Shown piece by piece: positions 8,433 to 18,122 of a DNA stretch of 64,000 nt (positions are counted from its first letter, which is position 1; each line of letters starts with the position of its first letter). The translations under genes were made by a program, and so were the position numbers. The DNA is from Sphingopyxis macrogoltabida (GTDB lineage Bacteria > Pseudomonadota > Alphaproteobacteria > Sphingomonadales > Sphingomonadaceae). The stretch lies in assembly GCF_001307295.1 (NCBI RefSeq), contig NZ_CP012700.1:1925001-1989000 (forward strand). Direction: 5' to 3'. Below the pieces are notes generated by a model. The model ran no database searches. It had not been told where the DNA came from and worked only from the letters and a program-made list of their open reading frames with translations.

Positions 8433-10085
8433 CTATTCGCTTTGCTGGACGTCCAGCCCGCTGCCAGCGCCCGGGTTGGCCGAGGGCAGATGCAAGGTCA
8501 AGGCGTTATGCCCGATTTCGAGTCGTCCCCCGGCACTGCGCGCGAGGCTGTCGACAAGACGGAGCGAAAAGCCGAGGCTGAGGATCGCCGCGCCGGGCGC
8601 TTCGCCTTCGGGACTGAAACCGGGATCGAGCAGGTTTGCGGCGGTCGCGAAGCGAATCGACGCCGGGCGGACGATGCGCAATTGCAAGATGTCGTCATGT
8701 GCCGTTTCGGTGACAAGCTGTCCGACCATGATCGTCCCCGGTTCGGAGACATCGACCAGCGCGGTGAGCAGGCGGCCGATCATCCGGCGCGCGTTGGCAT
8801 CGCCCGCCCGGGCGAAAAACGACCCGCCGACGCGCGAGATGCTGAGGTCGATCCGCTGTTCCGCGAGCAGCCCGGCAAGGTCGTGCTCGACCTGCGCCAC
8901 GATCGCCGCGACGTCGACCGTTTCGCCGACCGGCTCGCTCGCCGCGCTTTCGCCGGCCCGCGCCGCCGTTTCGAGGTCGTCGATGATCGCCTGGATCGAA
9001 GCGGCGTCGGCGACGATCGTCTCCGCCATCCCGCGATACGCCCCGCTGACCGGACCGAACATCTGCCCCGAGATGATCTGGGCAAAACCCGAGATCGCGT
9101 TGAGCGGGCTGCGCAGTTCATGGATGAGCTGGCGGATCGAATCGCCCGAATCCGGCGCTGGCGGATGGCCGTAAGGCGTCTCGTTGCGGTAGGGCCGCCG
9201 CGCGGTACCGCGGTATCCGCGAAACTGTCCGGTCGCCGGATCGAACCAGGGCAAGGCCGAGAAACGCCACTCGCCTGCATCGGCGGGCGTGCCGTCGAGG
9301 ATCATGCGCGCGTTGATCATCTCCGCCCGCTGGCGAAACGCGCCGGCGGCAACGCCATCGGTGCCCGGCTCGCCGCCGAAGGCAGCCTCGGCGATCGACA
9401 GGCCGATCGCGCTGCCGCGTGCGATGCCGTCGACCCAATGGATGACACCATCGGGGCCGGTTTCGAAAAGGAAACCGGTGCGCGGCTTGCGCGCCGCCGT
9501 CGGCTGACCGCGCGTCGACTGGAACTTGTCGATCCGCCGGACGAGTTCGCTGATCTGGTTCGACCCGGTATCGTTGGCCGGGGAAGCCGCCGCGATCTCG
9601 GCGCCGGCCTCGGCGACGGCGAGCGGCGCTTCGATCGCGTTCGCCGGCTGGGGCAAGGCAACCGATCCGCTGCCGAGGCTGGCCAGCGCGCGGCGGACAT
9701 TGACCGGCAGGTCGTCGCGCCCGGCAAGGATCGACCGCGCCATCGCGCCCGTCGCCGGGAGCAGCGCGAGCCAGTCGGCTTCCGACAAACGCGCGCCGCC
9801 GAGCATCGCGGCCGATACCGCGGGCACGTCATTGGCATAAAGCGCGACGAGCGGCGCAAACCGCCCATGGCGCGCGATCGCCCGCGCACAATCGCGGCGG
9901 ACATTTTCGGGGACCTGCGGCCGCAGGACGGCGAGCGCATGCAAGCTGCGACGAATATCGCCATCGCGCAGTTGATTGCCGCGCTGCGCCAGAATATCGG
10001 AGAGTTGACGCCACGCAGCGATGCTCGCCCGGCGGTCCGAAGGCGCCTGGCGCAAGATGGTCGTAATCATCGAGTCAGCAGTCAC
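8433..10085 (-). CDS. HisKA-containing sensor protein with degenerate ATPase domain
   Basis: A 550-residue soluble protein. An N-terminal alpha-helical repeat-like region (about 1-150) is followed by a PAS-like segment (about 200-300). Then comes a HisKA dimerisation domain with H-box IHELRSPLNAISGF (phospho-acceptor His about 322). The expected HATPase part (about 390-540) has RRMIGRLLTALVDVS where an N-box Asn is expected, and lacks clear DxGxG and G2 motifs. It may therefore be a phosphotransfer or pseudokinase protein. No response regulator is adjacent. The start is GTG at 10085; an ATG five codons later is possible. It is divergent from the Lrp-family gene. Confidence 0.8.
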   Translation of the reverse strand: MTADSMITTILRQAPSDRRASIAAWRQLSDILAQRGNQLRDGDIRRSLHALAVLRPQVPENVRRDCARAIARHGRFAPLVALYANDVPAVSAAMLGGARLSEADWLALLPATGAMARSILAGRDDLPVNVRRALASLGSGSVALPQPANAIEAPLAVAEAGAEIAAASPANDTGSNQISELVRRIDKFQSTRGQPTAARKPRTGFLFETGPDGVIHWVDGIARGSAIGLSIAEAAFGGEPGTDGVAAGAFRQRAEMINARMILDGTPADAGEWRFSALPWFDPATGQFRGYRGTARRPYRNETPYGHPPAPDSGDSIRQLIHELRSPLNAISGFAQIISGQMFGPVSGAYRGMAETIVADAASIQAIIDDLETAARAGESAASEPVGETVDVAAIVAQVEHDLAGLLAEQRIDLSISRVGGSFFARAGDANARRMIGRLLTALVDVSEPGTIMVGQLVTETAHDDILQLRIVRPASIRFATAANLLDPGFSPEGEAPGAAILSLGFSLRLVDSLARSAGGRLEIGHNALTLHLPSANPGAGSGLDVQQSE

Positions 10086-10253
10086 GCGAAGCCGGCCCCA
10101 CCCTCATTTCGTTGGTTAGCGTATCCTTAGCGGCTAGCGTGAATCAACGGGTCATGAAAGCACCTTAACCATCCGCGTCGCATTGTGGGACAATTGCATT
10201 CGCCTGAAATAATATTATGGTCAGCGGCTTGCAAGGACAGCGGAAGTTACAAA

Positions 10254-10727
10254 ATGGCGAGCCAAAAATTCGATCAGATCGATTTGCAGATATTGGGCGA
10301 GCTGCAAAAAAACGGGCGGATGACGAATGTGGAGCTGGCGCAGATGGTCGGGCTGACCGCCCCGCCGTGCCTGCGCCGCGTCCGTGCACTCGAAGAATCG
10401 GGAGTTATCCGGTCGTACCACGCCGACCTCGACGCCGCGAAGCTCGGCTATGGCATCACGGTGTTCGCGATGGTCAGCCTGCGCAGCCAGGCCGAGTCGG
10501 ACCTCAAGGCGTTCGAGGATTATGTCGGCGGCCTGCCCGAAGTGCGCGAATGCTATATGCTGAACGGCGAGATCGACTTCTTGCTGAAGGTTGTCGCGCG
10601 CGATCTCCAGAGCTTCCAGTCGTTCCTGACCGCGCATCTGACGTCGGCGCCCAATGTCACCAGCGTGAAGACCTCGCTGACGATCCGCACCGCAAAGCAG
10701 CTCGCCGGAATTCCCGTCGAGGAATAG
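10254..10727 (+). CDS. Lrp/AsnC-family transcriptional regulator
   Basis: A 157-residue DNA-binding regulator. The N-terminal winged HTH (DQIDLQILGELQKNGRMTNV, then LAQMVGLTAPPCLRRVRALE as helix 3 and wing) is followed by an AsnC ligand-binding domain with GYGITVFAMVSL, VRECYMLNGEIDFLLKV and a C-terminal RTAKQL tail. Such proteins sense amino acids and form octamers. The ATG at 10254 was chosen because GGAAG at 10242-10246 sits 7 bases upstream and the family N-terminus then aligns. The target is unknown; the divergent kinase-like gene shares its promoter region. Confidence 0.93.
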   Translation: MASQKFDQIDLQILGELQKNGRMTNVELAQMVGLTAPPCLRRVRALEESGVIRSYHADLDAAKLGYGITVFAMVSLRSQAESDLKAFEDYVGGLPEVRECYMLNGEIDFLLKVVARDLQSFQSFLTAHLTSAPNVTSVKTSLTIRTAKQLAGIPVEE

Positions 10728-10820
10728 CGCGGCGCCGCCGCGCACAGCCGGGGTGCCATGCCGATACCGGAATCGAGGCACGGCAGTTCTGGGGTGGATT
10801 CCTGACCGTCCTCTATTTCC

Positions 10821-10899
10821 GTTCGTGTCGAGCGAAGTCGAGACACCCATCGAGGTTGCGCCTGGCCCGAGGGGCATCTCGACTTCGCTCGATGCGAAC
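10821..10899. repeat. REP-like dispersed palindrome (GAGCGAAGTCGAGA type)
   Basis: Imperfect inverted arms at 10821-10847 and 10873-10899 are built on GTTCG-GAGCGAAGTCGAGA. It lies in the 297-base gap between the Lrp-family gene and the TPR-like gene. Apart from this palindrome and the terminator described separately, I see nothing in that gap. Confidence 0.75.
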
Positions 10900-10967
10900 G
10901 GGTAAGGTTGGCCCAAACGGCAACAACCGGCCGGTTCCAGCCGCTCCAATCCACGCAGGTCGCCAAC

Positions 10968-11000
10968 AAAAGAGGGCGCTGCCTGATCAGGACAGCGCCC
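10968..11000 (-). terminator. probable terminator of the TPR-like gene
   Basis: The 8-bp stem GGGCGCTG/CAGCGCCC (10974-10981 with 10993-11000), with a self-complementary loop, lies 24 bases after the stop of the minus-strand gene. On that strand it is followed by TCTTTTG. The T-run is short, so efficiency is uncertain. Confidence 0.55.
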
Positions 11001-11024
11001 CTTTGCGCGCGTTCGGCAGACGGA

Positions 11025-12326
11025 TCAGCTTCCCGTTGCGGGGGCCGCGGCGGGCGCCGGCGCGGCGCCGCCGTCGATCTTGATCACCCACAGGTCGGCA
11101 AGCCGCTTGCGGGGACCGGTGACCTGCGCGAAGCTGGCTTTCGCACCGGCGGCATCGCCGGCCAGCGCCTGCGCCACGCCCATCCGGTAGGTCCAGAGCT
11201 CCTTGTCGCCGCCGGCGGCGATCGCCGCCTTGTAGAGCGGCACCGCATCGGCATAGCGGCGATAGCTGACCAGAGCGTCGCCGGTCGCGCCCGCAACCTT
11301 CGGGTTCGACTGCGTCGAAGGCTTGGCGGCATAGGCGGTGAGCGTCGATTCCTCGTCGCCCGCGCGTTCGCCCTGCGTCTTCGCGATTCCGTCGAAATTG
11401 GCGTCGGGCGTCGGAATGACCTTGCTCGCCTTGCCTTCGGCGACCAGCGCAACGACTTCGCCGGGAAGCGCAGCTTCGGTGGCGAGCGCCGCATATTCCG
11501 AATATTCGGGGCGCTGGAGCATCGATTTGGTCGCGCGCATCAACCGCAGCGTGTCGAGCGCGATTTCCTTGTTCTCGCCGGTCTGCTGCAACAGGATGAA
11601 CAGCGTCTGGCGCCACACTTGCGGCTGGTTATAGTCGCGCATGCGGAGCGTCATCAGGTCGAGCGCCTCGGGATTGCGGTTCGCCTTTTGCAGCGCCTGG
11701 ATCGGACGCACATAAAGCTCGTCCGAGGGACGCTGTCCGGCGGCCCGGCTGGCTTCGATCCCGGCCTTGGCGATTGCGAGCCCCTGGTCGATCTGGCCCT
11801 GCTGCAGATAGCTGTCCATCAGCAAGAGCGGCAGTTGCGCCTCGGTCGAACCCGCGGCCTTCGCCGCTTCGAGACGCTTCACCGCCTTCGCATAATCCTT
11901 GGCGCCATAGGCAAAGTTGCCCGAGAAGAAATTATAGGTCGCGGCATTTTCCGCCGGCGTGACGCCCGTGTCGAGCATCGCATCCAGCCCCTGGCTCTGC
12001 ACCGCCTGATCCTTGTTCAGGATGCCGAGCTGGAGCTGGTAGAAGCCCGCGAGATATTTATCGTCGGGGGTCGTGGCCGACGCCTGACCTTCGGCGAGCG
12101 CGGCTTGCAATGCGGCGGCGTCCTTGGCCTTCGACGCTTCTTCCATCTTCTTCGCGGCGGGGATGAAGCCCTTGCTGACCGAAATGCCGCCTCCTTTGCC
12201 GGACTCTTCCTTCTTATCCTTTTCCTTCTTTTCCTTGGCACCAGCGGGGGCAGCGGACATCATCAGCGCGCAGCCCAGCGCAGCGGCCATCGCCGTCGCG
12301 GGCATCGAGCGAAAACGCTTGAACAT
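11025..12326 (-). CDS. secreted TPR-like repeat protein, 433 aa
   Basis: A signal peptide (MPATAMAAALGCALMMSAAPAGA, ending near residue 30) is followed by a lysine/glutamate-rich linker (KEKKEKDKKEE). Helical repeat pairs of TPR type then extend to near residue 415, for example YNFFSGNFAYGAKDYAKAVK and YRMGVAQALAGDAAGAKASF. An alanine/proline-rich tail closes the protein. It is predicted periplasmic and probably a scaffold for protein interactions. No enzymatic motif is present. GAGGAGAG lies just before the ATG. It is monocistronic. Confidence 0.75.
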   Translation of the reverse strand: MFKRFRSMPATAMAAALGCALMMSAAPAGAKEKKEKDKKEESGKGGGISVSKGFIPAAKKMEEASKAKDAAALQAALAEGQASATTPDDKYLAGFYQLQLGILNKDQAVQSQGLDAMLDTGVTPAENAATYNFFSGNFAYGAKDYAKAVKRLEAAKAAGSTEAQLPLLLMDSYLQQGQIDQGLAIAKAGIEASRAAGQRPSDELYVRPIQALQKANRNPEALDLMTLRMRDYNQPQVWRQTLFILLQQTGENKEIALDTLRLMRATKSMLQRPEYSEYAALATEAALPGEVVALVAEGKASKVIPTPDANFDGIAKTQGERAGDEESTLTAYAAKPSTQSNPKVAGATGDALVSYRRYADAVPLYKAAIAAGGDKELWTYRMGVAQALAGDAAGAKASFAQVTGPRKRLADLWVIKIDGGAAPAPAAAPATGS

Positions 12327-12503
12327 CGAAATCTCTCCTCAAAGATACGGCCGCCTCGCCTCGGCACACAAATGGGCTCGGCCGCGGTTCGGTAACGCGG
12401 CTAAACCCGTCGCGTTGCCAAGGCAAGACAGCCGGGGTCGATATTTATCATGGAGAGGCGCGGCTGAACGGGGATTGAACCCGGATCGGCGCAAGTGGAG
12501 CGT

Positions 12504-12797
12504 TCAGACCTCGTCAATCGCCCGGTTGATCTGACGCAGCACCGCCGGATCGCCGGGCGCGCCGGCCATCGCCGCTTCGGAAAGCTGGATGAGCGGCACG
12601 ATGCCGAACGTCGCGGCCAGCCCCTTGAGCCGCAGGGCCGCGACGTGCCAGTTCGCGTCGCAACGGGCGCGGCGCATCAGATCGGCCAGCTCGCGCGCAC
12701 TGCCAGTAAAGACGTTGCGCAGTTCGAGCGTGATCGCTGCGTCGTCACCGACGGCGGAACTCAGATACCGGTCGAGAGGGCCACTATCGAAAGACAT
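12504..12797 (-). CDS. Hpt-like protein lacking the phospho-accepting histidine
   Basis: A 97-residue all-helical protein. The segment ALRLKGLAATFG matches the Hpt core HxLKGxxxxxG in spacing, but the phospho-acceptor position (residue 55) is Leu and the only nearby His is residue 51. In active Hpt domains that His carries the phosphoryl group, so this is probably a regulatory or structural derivative unless His51 substitutes. It is divergent from the large coiled-coil gene, whose start is 69 bases away, so the two may be co-regulated. Confidence 0.7.
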   Translation of the reverse strand: MSFDSGPLDRYLSSAVGDDAAITLELRNVFTGSARELADLMRRARCDANWHVAALRLKGLAATFGIVPLIQLSEAAMAGAPGDPAVLRQINRAIDEV

Positions 12798-12865
12798 TCC
12801 ACAGGCTTGGCAGCTTGTGGTTAAGTTTCGGTTTCTCGGGCGTCATTTGGTGCTAAGATGGGGGG

Positions 12866-15235
12866 ATGACGGGGGAAAAGAAGATCGTCGGATTGTGGCG
12901 GGATTCCGCGGCAAACCAGGAAACGGACGGCAAGGTTCCGGAACAGGCCGCTGCGCCCGAAGCAGCGCCTGCGCCCGAAACTGCGCCCGCCGCCGAACGG
13001 GACTGGCTGGATATGTCGCCGCTTACCGAAGCCGAAACCGCGGATAACGCGAGCGACGCTCCTGCCCCGCCCTCGGCATGGCACGATCGCCTCGCCCCAG
13101 GCCTTCTCGTGCTGCTCGGCACCGGCTGGACATTGTTTGCGCTTTATGGCGCGACCGGCGGCTTCGCTTCGGCGCCTGCGGCAGAGGCTTGGCCGGCGCT
13201 GATCGCCACCATCTCGATGCCGCTCACCTTGCTCGCCATATTGTGGATGGCACTGCTCCGTTCGAGCCGGTCGGAGCAGGCGCGATTCGCGCGGATCACG
13301 ACGTCGCTTCGCAACGAGAATATGATGCTCGGCCAGTCGATGCATTCGCTCGGCCTGCATCTCGCCGACGCGCAGAAGCAGCTCGCCGAGCAAGCGAAGA
13401 TCGTCCAGCAACTCGGGCTCGACACGGTCGCGCGGCTGCACGACAGCAGCGACCGGCTCGCCAGCAACGCGTCGGTAATCGCCAACGCGCACGACCAGCT
13501 CGCGCGGTCGGGCGACGTCGCGATGCAGCGGATGGACGGCCTGCTCGCGGGCCTGCCGCGCATCGACGATGTGGCGCAGCGGCTTGCGGTGAATTTCCGC
13601 GAAGCCGGGCTGGTCGCCCACCAGCAGGGCGCGAATCTCGAAGCGCGACTGGCGGCGCTCGGCGAGGAAGCCGCCAAAACCGCCCAGATCAGCGAAGCCG
13701 CTACGACCAGCGTCCTCGAAGCGATGGTCGCGCTGCAGGGACAGACGAAGGAAACCGAGGCCGACCTGCTTGCCGCTTCGGCGCAGGTTACCGGCGCGCA
13801 TGGCACGGCGCTGGCGCAAATCGCGAAGGGCGCGGCGTCGGCACGCAACGATATGTCCGCAACCGTGGCCGCGGTGACCGGTCAGATGGACGAGAGCTGG
13901 CGACAGTTCCGCGACGGCGTCGATGCCGCTGCCGCGCAGATGGACGCGAAGCTGTCAGCGGCACGCGAAGCCGGCGACGCGATCGGCGATCAGTTGACGG
14001 CCCATGGCAAAGCGAGCGAAGCGCTTGCTGCCCGCATCGGCGCGCATGTCGCCGAGGTTGAACAGCAGCTTGCCGGTCTCGATGCCAGCGTTGCCAAACG
14101 GACCGACGTGATCGGCCGCGCCATTGCCGATACCAAGGCGCAGCTTGGCGCCTTTGCCGATCAAGTGACGCGCGGTAACGGCTCGGCGCAGCAGCTTGTC
14201 GGCCATGCCGAATCGCTGCTCCTCGCGCTCGATGCGGTGACGCGCGAACTCGACGAGTCGCTGCCGCACGCCCTTGGCCGCATGACCGCGCACGGCAAGA
14301 CGACGCAGACCGCGCTGTCCGAACTGCGCCCGATGCTCGACGCCTCCGAACTCGTCGCACAATCTACGCTGTCGCACGTCAATGCCGTGCAGGCGACGCT
14401 GAAGACCAACGAAGCGCAGATGACCAGCCATGCCGAAAACCAGCGGCTGCTCGTAGAACAGGTCAACGCCGCGCTTGCCGAAGCCGATGCCGCCTTGGCA
14501 AAGCTGCGCGACGGCGCCGACGACTTTGCCGAACAGGGCGGCGCGCGGATGATCGCGACGCTGGCAGAGGTGCGCAGCACTGCCGATTCGGCCGCCGAAC
14601 AGGCGCGCGAGACGCTCGACCGGCTGATCGCCGGCGCCCGCGAGACGATGCAGGCGACCGCCAGCGACGCGATCGATGCGGCGTTCAAGACCGAGATCAT
14701 GGCCCAGCTCAACGCGATCGAGGATGCCTCGCAGCGCGCGGTTACAGCCGCGAACGCCGCCGCCGACCGGCTGATGCGCCAGCTCATCACGATCATGGAC
14801 ACCAGCGCCAGCGTCGAGCAGCGCGCGCTCGAGGCCGAACAGGCGATCGCCGCCTCCGATCGCGATTCGCTCGCCAAGCAGGTCGGCGTGCTCACCGAAG
14901 CGCTGAAGTCGACGGCGATCGACGTCACCAAGATCCTCTCGACCGAGGTCAGCGACGCCGCATGGGATGCTTATCTGAAGGGCGACCGCGGCGTCTTTGC
15001 GCGGCGCGCGGTGAAGCTGATCGAGAATAGCGAAGCGAAGGAAATCCTCCGCGTCTACCAGAATGACGACAATTTCCACGCCGCGGTGAACCAGTTCATT
15101 CACGATTTCGAAGCGATGCTGCGCCTGCTGATCGGCGCACGCGACGGGTCGGCGATCAGCGTGACCCTGCTGTCGTCGGATATCGGCAAGCTCTATGTCG
15201 CCATGGCGCAGGCAATCGACCGCCTGCGGAACTGA
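12866..15235 (+). CDS. membrane-anchored coiled-coil protein, 789 aa
   Basis: The N-terminus (1-70) is acidic and rich in Ala, Pro and Glu. Two membrane segments follow (LAPGLLVLLGTGWTLFALYG near 72-91 and ALIATISMPLTLLAILWMAL near 105-125). About 550 residues of alanine-rich heptad coiled coil follow, then a globular C-terminal domain (about 685-789) containing AWDAYLKGDRGVFARRAVKL and EILRVYQNDDNFHAAVNQFI. No nucleotide-binding motif is present. The architecture of two N-terminal membrane helices plus a long coiled coil recalls the polarity factor TipN of Caulobacter; that is an analogy, not proven homology. Confidence 0.75.
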   Translation: MTGEKKIVGLWRDSAANQETDGKVPEQAAAPEAAPAPETAPAAERDWLDMSPLTEAETADNASDAPAPPSAWHDRLAPGLLVLLGTGWTLFALYGATGGFASAPAAEAWPALIATISMPLTLLAILWMALLRSSRSEQARFARITTSLRNENMMLGQSMHSLGLHLADAQKQLAEQAKIVQQLGLDTVARLHDSSDRLASNASVIANAHDQLARSGDVAMQRMDGLLAGLPRIDDVAQRLAVNFREAGLVAHQQGANLEARLAALGEEAAKTAQISEAATTSVLEAMVALQGQTKETEADLLAASAQVTGAHGTALAQIAKGAASARNDMSATVAAVTGQMDESWRQFRDGVDAAAAQMDAKLSAAREAGDAIGDQLTAHGKASEALAARIGAHVAEVEQQLAGLDASVAKRTDVIGRAIADTKAQLGAFADQVTRGNGSAQQLVGHAESLLLALDAVTRELDESLPHALGRMTAHGKTTQTALSELRPMLDASELVAQSTLSHVNAVQATLKTNEAQMTSHAENQRLLVEQVNAALAEADAALAKLRDGADDFAEQGGARMIATLAEVRSTADSAAEQARETLDRLIAGARETMQATASDAIDAAFKTEIMAQLNAIEDASQRAVTAANAAADRLMRQLITIMDTSASVEQRALEAEQAIAASDRDSLAKQVGVLTEALKSTAIDVTKILSTEVSDAAWDAYLKGDRGVFARRAVKLIENSEAKEILRVYQNDDNFHAAVNQFIHDFEAMLRLLIGARDGSAISVTLLSSDIGKLYVAMAQAIDRLRN

Positions 15236-15296
15236 TTGCGTTCAGACGGAATCGGACGGGCGACGGGTCTCGGCTGGAAGCGGACCTAAGTAACAT

Positions 15297-15381
15297 GTAC
15301 CCCGGCGAAGGCCGGGGTCCAGAGCGTTGGAAAGCCAGCGCTGCATACTTACGCCCTGGACCCCGGCCTTCGCCGGGGTAC
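15297..15381. repeat. REP-like palindrome (CCCCGGCGAAGGCCGGGG type)
   Basis: Perfect 25-base inverted arms at 15297-15321 and 15357-15381 are separated by 35 bases. The element sits between convergent genes and may help terminate both. Confidence 0.85.
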
Positions 15382-15426
15382 ACAAATTAGCAAACGCCCG
15401 CTCCCTACCCCAATCCAGACGACGCT

Positions 15427-15687
15427 TCAGGCCCGCCCGCTCAGCACATCCGGATCGGCCCAGCCATTCACATACGCAAGGTAATAGAGCCCGAAGGCCA
15501 CCGTCGCGACGATCGTCATCTGTAGCAGGATACGCCGGGGCCGGAAGCTCGCGGGAGCGCCGGGCTCCTGCCCGCGCACCAGCGGCGTGCTCTCATCGCT
15601 TGCCCGGCGCCCGTGAAACGGCAGCACGAAAAAGGCACTGAACGCCCAGAACAGCAGATAGATGGCGAGTGCCGAGGTCCATTTCAT
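15427..15687 (-). CDS. DUF1467 family membrane protein
   Basis: An 86-residue protein with two membrane helices (ALAIYLLFWAFSAFFVLPF and ILLQMTIVATVAFGLYYLAY). Between them lies the conserved-looking loop HGRRASDE. This matches the short alphaproteobacterial DUF1467 family, function unknown. It starts 17 bases after rnj in the same direction and is the last gene of the long nuo-birA-coaX-rnj transcript. Confidence 0.85.
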   Translation of the reverse strand: MKWTSALAIYLLFWAFSAFFVLPFHGRRASDESTPLVRGQEPGAPASFRPRRILLQMTIVATVAFGLYYLAYVNGWADPDVLSGRA

Positions 15688-15704
15688 CGTCGTGCTTCCG
15701 TGGG

Positions 15705-17339
15705 TCAGATATCGACGAGCATGACGTCGACGACGGGTTTCTTGCCCGTCCAGTTGGTCGCGACGCGCCGCACGCCGAGCCGGATCGCCTCGCGCAGCTT
15801 TTCCTCGTCGCGGGCCGGGCCGGTCGCCGCCTGCTCGGCGGCTTCGCGCAGTTCGTCGACGAAGGTTTCGCGCTCGTCCTCGACCGGAACGCCGCGATAG
15901 CTCACTGCGCTGTCGACGAAGCGCTTGTCCGAAAAGATCACCGCGACCGAAATCTGGCCGTTGAGCGCCAGCTTGCGCCGCTCGTTGATCGTCTCGCCGT
16001 CGGCGGGTAGAATCACGTCGCCGTCGAGGATCAGCCGCCCCGAACGTACGTGATCGACGATCTTCGCAGGTCCCGGCGACAGGCGGACGAGATCGCCATT
16101 TTCCTGGATCAGCGCATCGGGCACGCCCTGTTCCAGCGCGAAACGCGCCTGTTCGTGCATATGGCGGATCTCGCCGTGCACCGGCACGACCAGCTTAGGC
16201 CGCAGCCAGCCATAGAGCGCGGCAAGTTCGGGCTGCCCCGGATGGCCGCTGACGTGGATATGCGCCTGCTTTTCGGTGACCGTCAGCACGTCCTTTGCGG
16301 CGAGCTGGTTCATGATCCGCCCGATCGCGACCTCGTTGCCGGGAATCTGCTTCGACGAGAAGACGACGGTATCGCCCGCCTCGAGCTTGATCTGGTGCCC
16401 GTCGGCGGCCATGCGCGCCAGCGCCGCGCGCGGCTCGCCCTGCCCGCCGGTGGCGATCACCATCATCTTGTCGCGCGGCAGGCGCATCGCCTCGTCGAAA
16501 TCGACCGTCGGCGGGAAATCCTTGAGATAACCGACCGAGCGCGCCACCCCGAGAATGCGGTCGAGCGAGCGGCCCGCGACGCACAAGGTCCGTCCCGTCG
16601 CCTTCGCGACCGCGCCCAGCGTTGCCAGCCGCGCGGCGTTCGAGGCGAAAGTGGTGACGACCACCCTGCCCTTTGCAGCGCCGACCGCCTGCGTCAGCCC
16701 GGCGCGCAGCCCGCCCTCGCTGCCCGATGCCTCGGCGTTGAACGCATTGGTCGAATCGCAGACGAGGACATCGACGCCCTCGTCGCCGATCGCGGTCAGC
16801 GCCGCGGCGGTCGCGGGCTGCCCGAGGATGGGCTCTTCGTCGAGCTTCCAGTCGCCGGTATGGAAAGCGCGGCCATAAGGCGTGTCGATCACCACCGCGC
16901 TCATTTCGAGGATCGAATGCGCCAGCGGGACGAGCCGGATGCCGAAGGGGCCGATCCGGAAACTGGCGTCGATATCGACGACCTTGATCTCGACCTCTTT
17001 CTCCAGCCCTTCTTCGGCAAGCTTGTGCGCGATCAGCCCCGCAGTGAAGCGGTTGGCATAGAGCGGCACGCCAAGGTCGGCGGCCAGATAAGGGATCGCG
17101 CCGATATGGTCCTCGTGCCCGTGGGTCAGCACGATGCCAAGCAGGTCCTTCTTGCGATCCTCGATGAATTCGAGGTCGGGCATCACGATGTCGATACCCG
17201 GATAGTCGTGGCTGCCGAAGGTCACGCCGAGGTCGGCCATGATCCATTTGCCGTCGCAGCCATAGAGATTGGCGTTCATGCCGATCTCGCCCGAGCCCCC
17301 CAATGCGAGGAAAAGCAACTCCTTGCCGGGGATGGTCAT
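15705..17339 (-). CDS. rnj: ribonuclease J
   Basis: A metallo-beta-lactamase/beta-CASP ribonuclease acting as endo- and 5'-3' exonuclease in mRNA turnover and rRNA maturation. The metal motif [10 protein letters not shown] (His73, His75, Asp77, His78) is intact. The later motifs [22 protein letters not shown] and the C-terminal [11 protein letters not shown] are present. At 544 residues it has the usual length. Its start codon overlaps the coaX stop by 4 bases (17336-17339), indicating translational coupling. Confidence 0.95.
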   Translation of the reverse strand: MTIPGKELLFLALGGSGEIGMNANLYGCDGKWIMADLGVTFGSHDYPGIDIVMPDLEFIEDRKKDLLGIVLTHGHEDHIGAIPYLAADLGVPLYANRFTAGLIAHKLAEEGLEKEVEIKVVDIDASFRIGPFGIRLVPLAHSILEMSAVVIDTPYGRAFHTGDWKLDEEPILGQPATAAALTAIGDEGVDVLVCDSTNAFNAEASGSEGGLRAGLTQAVGAAKGRVVVTTFASNAARLATLGAVAKATGRTLCVAGRSLDRILGVARSVGYLKDFPPTVDFDEAMRLPRDKMMVIATGGQGEPRAALARMAADGHQIKLEAGDTVVFSSKQIPGNEVAIGRIMNQLAAKDVLTVTEKQAHIHVSGHPGQPELAALYGWLRPKLVVPVHGEIRHMHEQARFALEQGVPDALIQENGDLVRLSPGPAKIVDHVRSGRLILDGDVILPADGETINERRKLALNGQISVAVIFSDKRFVDSAVSYRGVPVEDERETFVDELREAAEQAATGPARDEEKLREAIRLGVRRVATNWTGKKPVVDVMLVDI

Positions 17340-18121
17340 CTGTTCTGGTTCCGTTGGTTATAGAGGTGCATCAACCCGTTGAGCGTCAGATCGGGTTCGA
17401 TACGGTCGAACAACTGCGCCTGTTCCTGGAACAGCGTCGCCAGGCCGCCCGTCGCGATGACGGTAAGCGGTTTACCGATCTCGGCCTTCATTCGCGCGAT
17501 CAGGCCTTCCATCATCGACACATAGCCCCAATAGACGCCGATCAGCATCTGGCTTTCGGTGGTACGCCCGATGACGCTATCGGTTTCGGGCGCTTCGATG
17601 GCGATACGCGGCAACTTCGCCGCCGCCGCGACAAGCGCTTCAAGCGACAAATTCACCCCGGGCGCGATGATGCCGCCCAGATAGGCGCCGTCCGGCCCGA
17701 TATGGTCGAGCGTCGTCGCGGTGCCGAAGCTGATGACGAGCTTGTCCCTGCCCGGCGCGACGGCTTGCCCCGAAATCGCATTGACCGCGCGGTCGGCGCC
17801 GACCGACTGCGGCTCGTCGACCTTGAGCGCGATCCCCCAGGTCACCGGCTCGCGCCCCGCGACGAGCGCATCGACGCCGAAATATTTATGCGCGAGCAGT
17901 TGCAGATTGTGGAGCGCGCGCGGCACGACGGTCGAAATGATCACGTCGCTTACCTCGGCGCGGTCGTGTCCCTCGATGCGCAGGAGCTGGTCGAGCCAGA
18001 CCATATATTCGTCGGCGGTGCGGCGGTCGTCGGTCGCAATCCGCCAGCGTGCGAGCAGTTCGGTATCGCGAAACAGCGCGAATTTGGCGTTGGTGTTGCC
18101 GACATCGATCGCGAGCAGCAT
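17336..18121 (-). CDS. coaX: type III pantothenate kinase
   Basis: Catalyses the first step of coenzyme A synthesis (pantothenate to 4'-phosphopantothenate). It is a 261-residue protein of the ASKHA fold. The phosphate motif is [12 protein letters not shown] at residues 6-17, [11 protein letters not shown] lies in mid-chain, and [19 protein letters not shown] precedes [15 protein letters not shown]. The ATG at 18121 follows the birA stop by one base. Coupling of birA, coaX and rnj downstream of nuo is a familiar alphaproteobacterial order. Confidence 0.95.
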   Translation of the reverse strand: MLLAIDVGNTNAKFALFRDTELLARWRIATDDRRTADEYMVWLDQLLRIEGHDRAEVSDVIISTVVPRALHNLQLLAHKYFGVDALVAGREPVTWGIALKVDEPQSVGADRAVNAISGQAVAPGRDKLVISFGTATTLDHIGPDGAYLGGIIAPGVNLSLEALVAAAAKLPRIAIEAPETDSVIGRTTESQMLIGVYWGYVSMMEGLIARMKAEIGKPLTVIATGGLATLFQEQAQLFDRIEPDLTLNGLMHLYNQRNQNR

Positions 18122-18122
18122 C

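Noticed and set aside
12452..12500. tRNA-like T-arm on the minus strand (GGTTCAATCCC)
   Set aside because: Only the T-loop motif is present; no matching acceptor 5' half, D-arm or anticodon arm was found within range. Probably coincidence or a very old remnant.
13955..15103. Minus-strand frame opposite the coiled-coil gene
   Set aside because: It shows no coherent domains and is explained by third-position GC bias of the real gene.
15297..15381. Intrinsic terminator for the coiled-coil gene
   Set aside because: The palindrome lacks a T-run and matches dispersed repeats; it is called a REP-like element, though it may still help termination.
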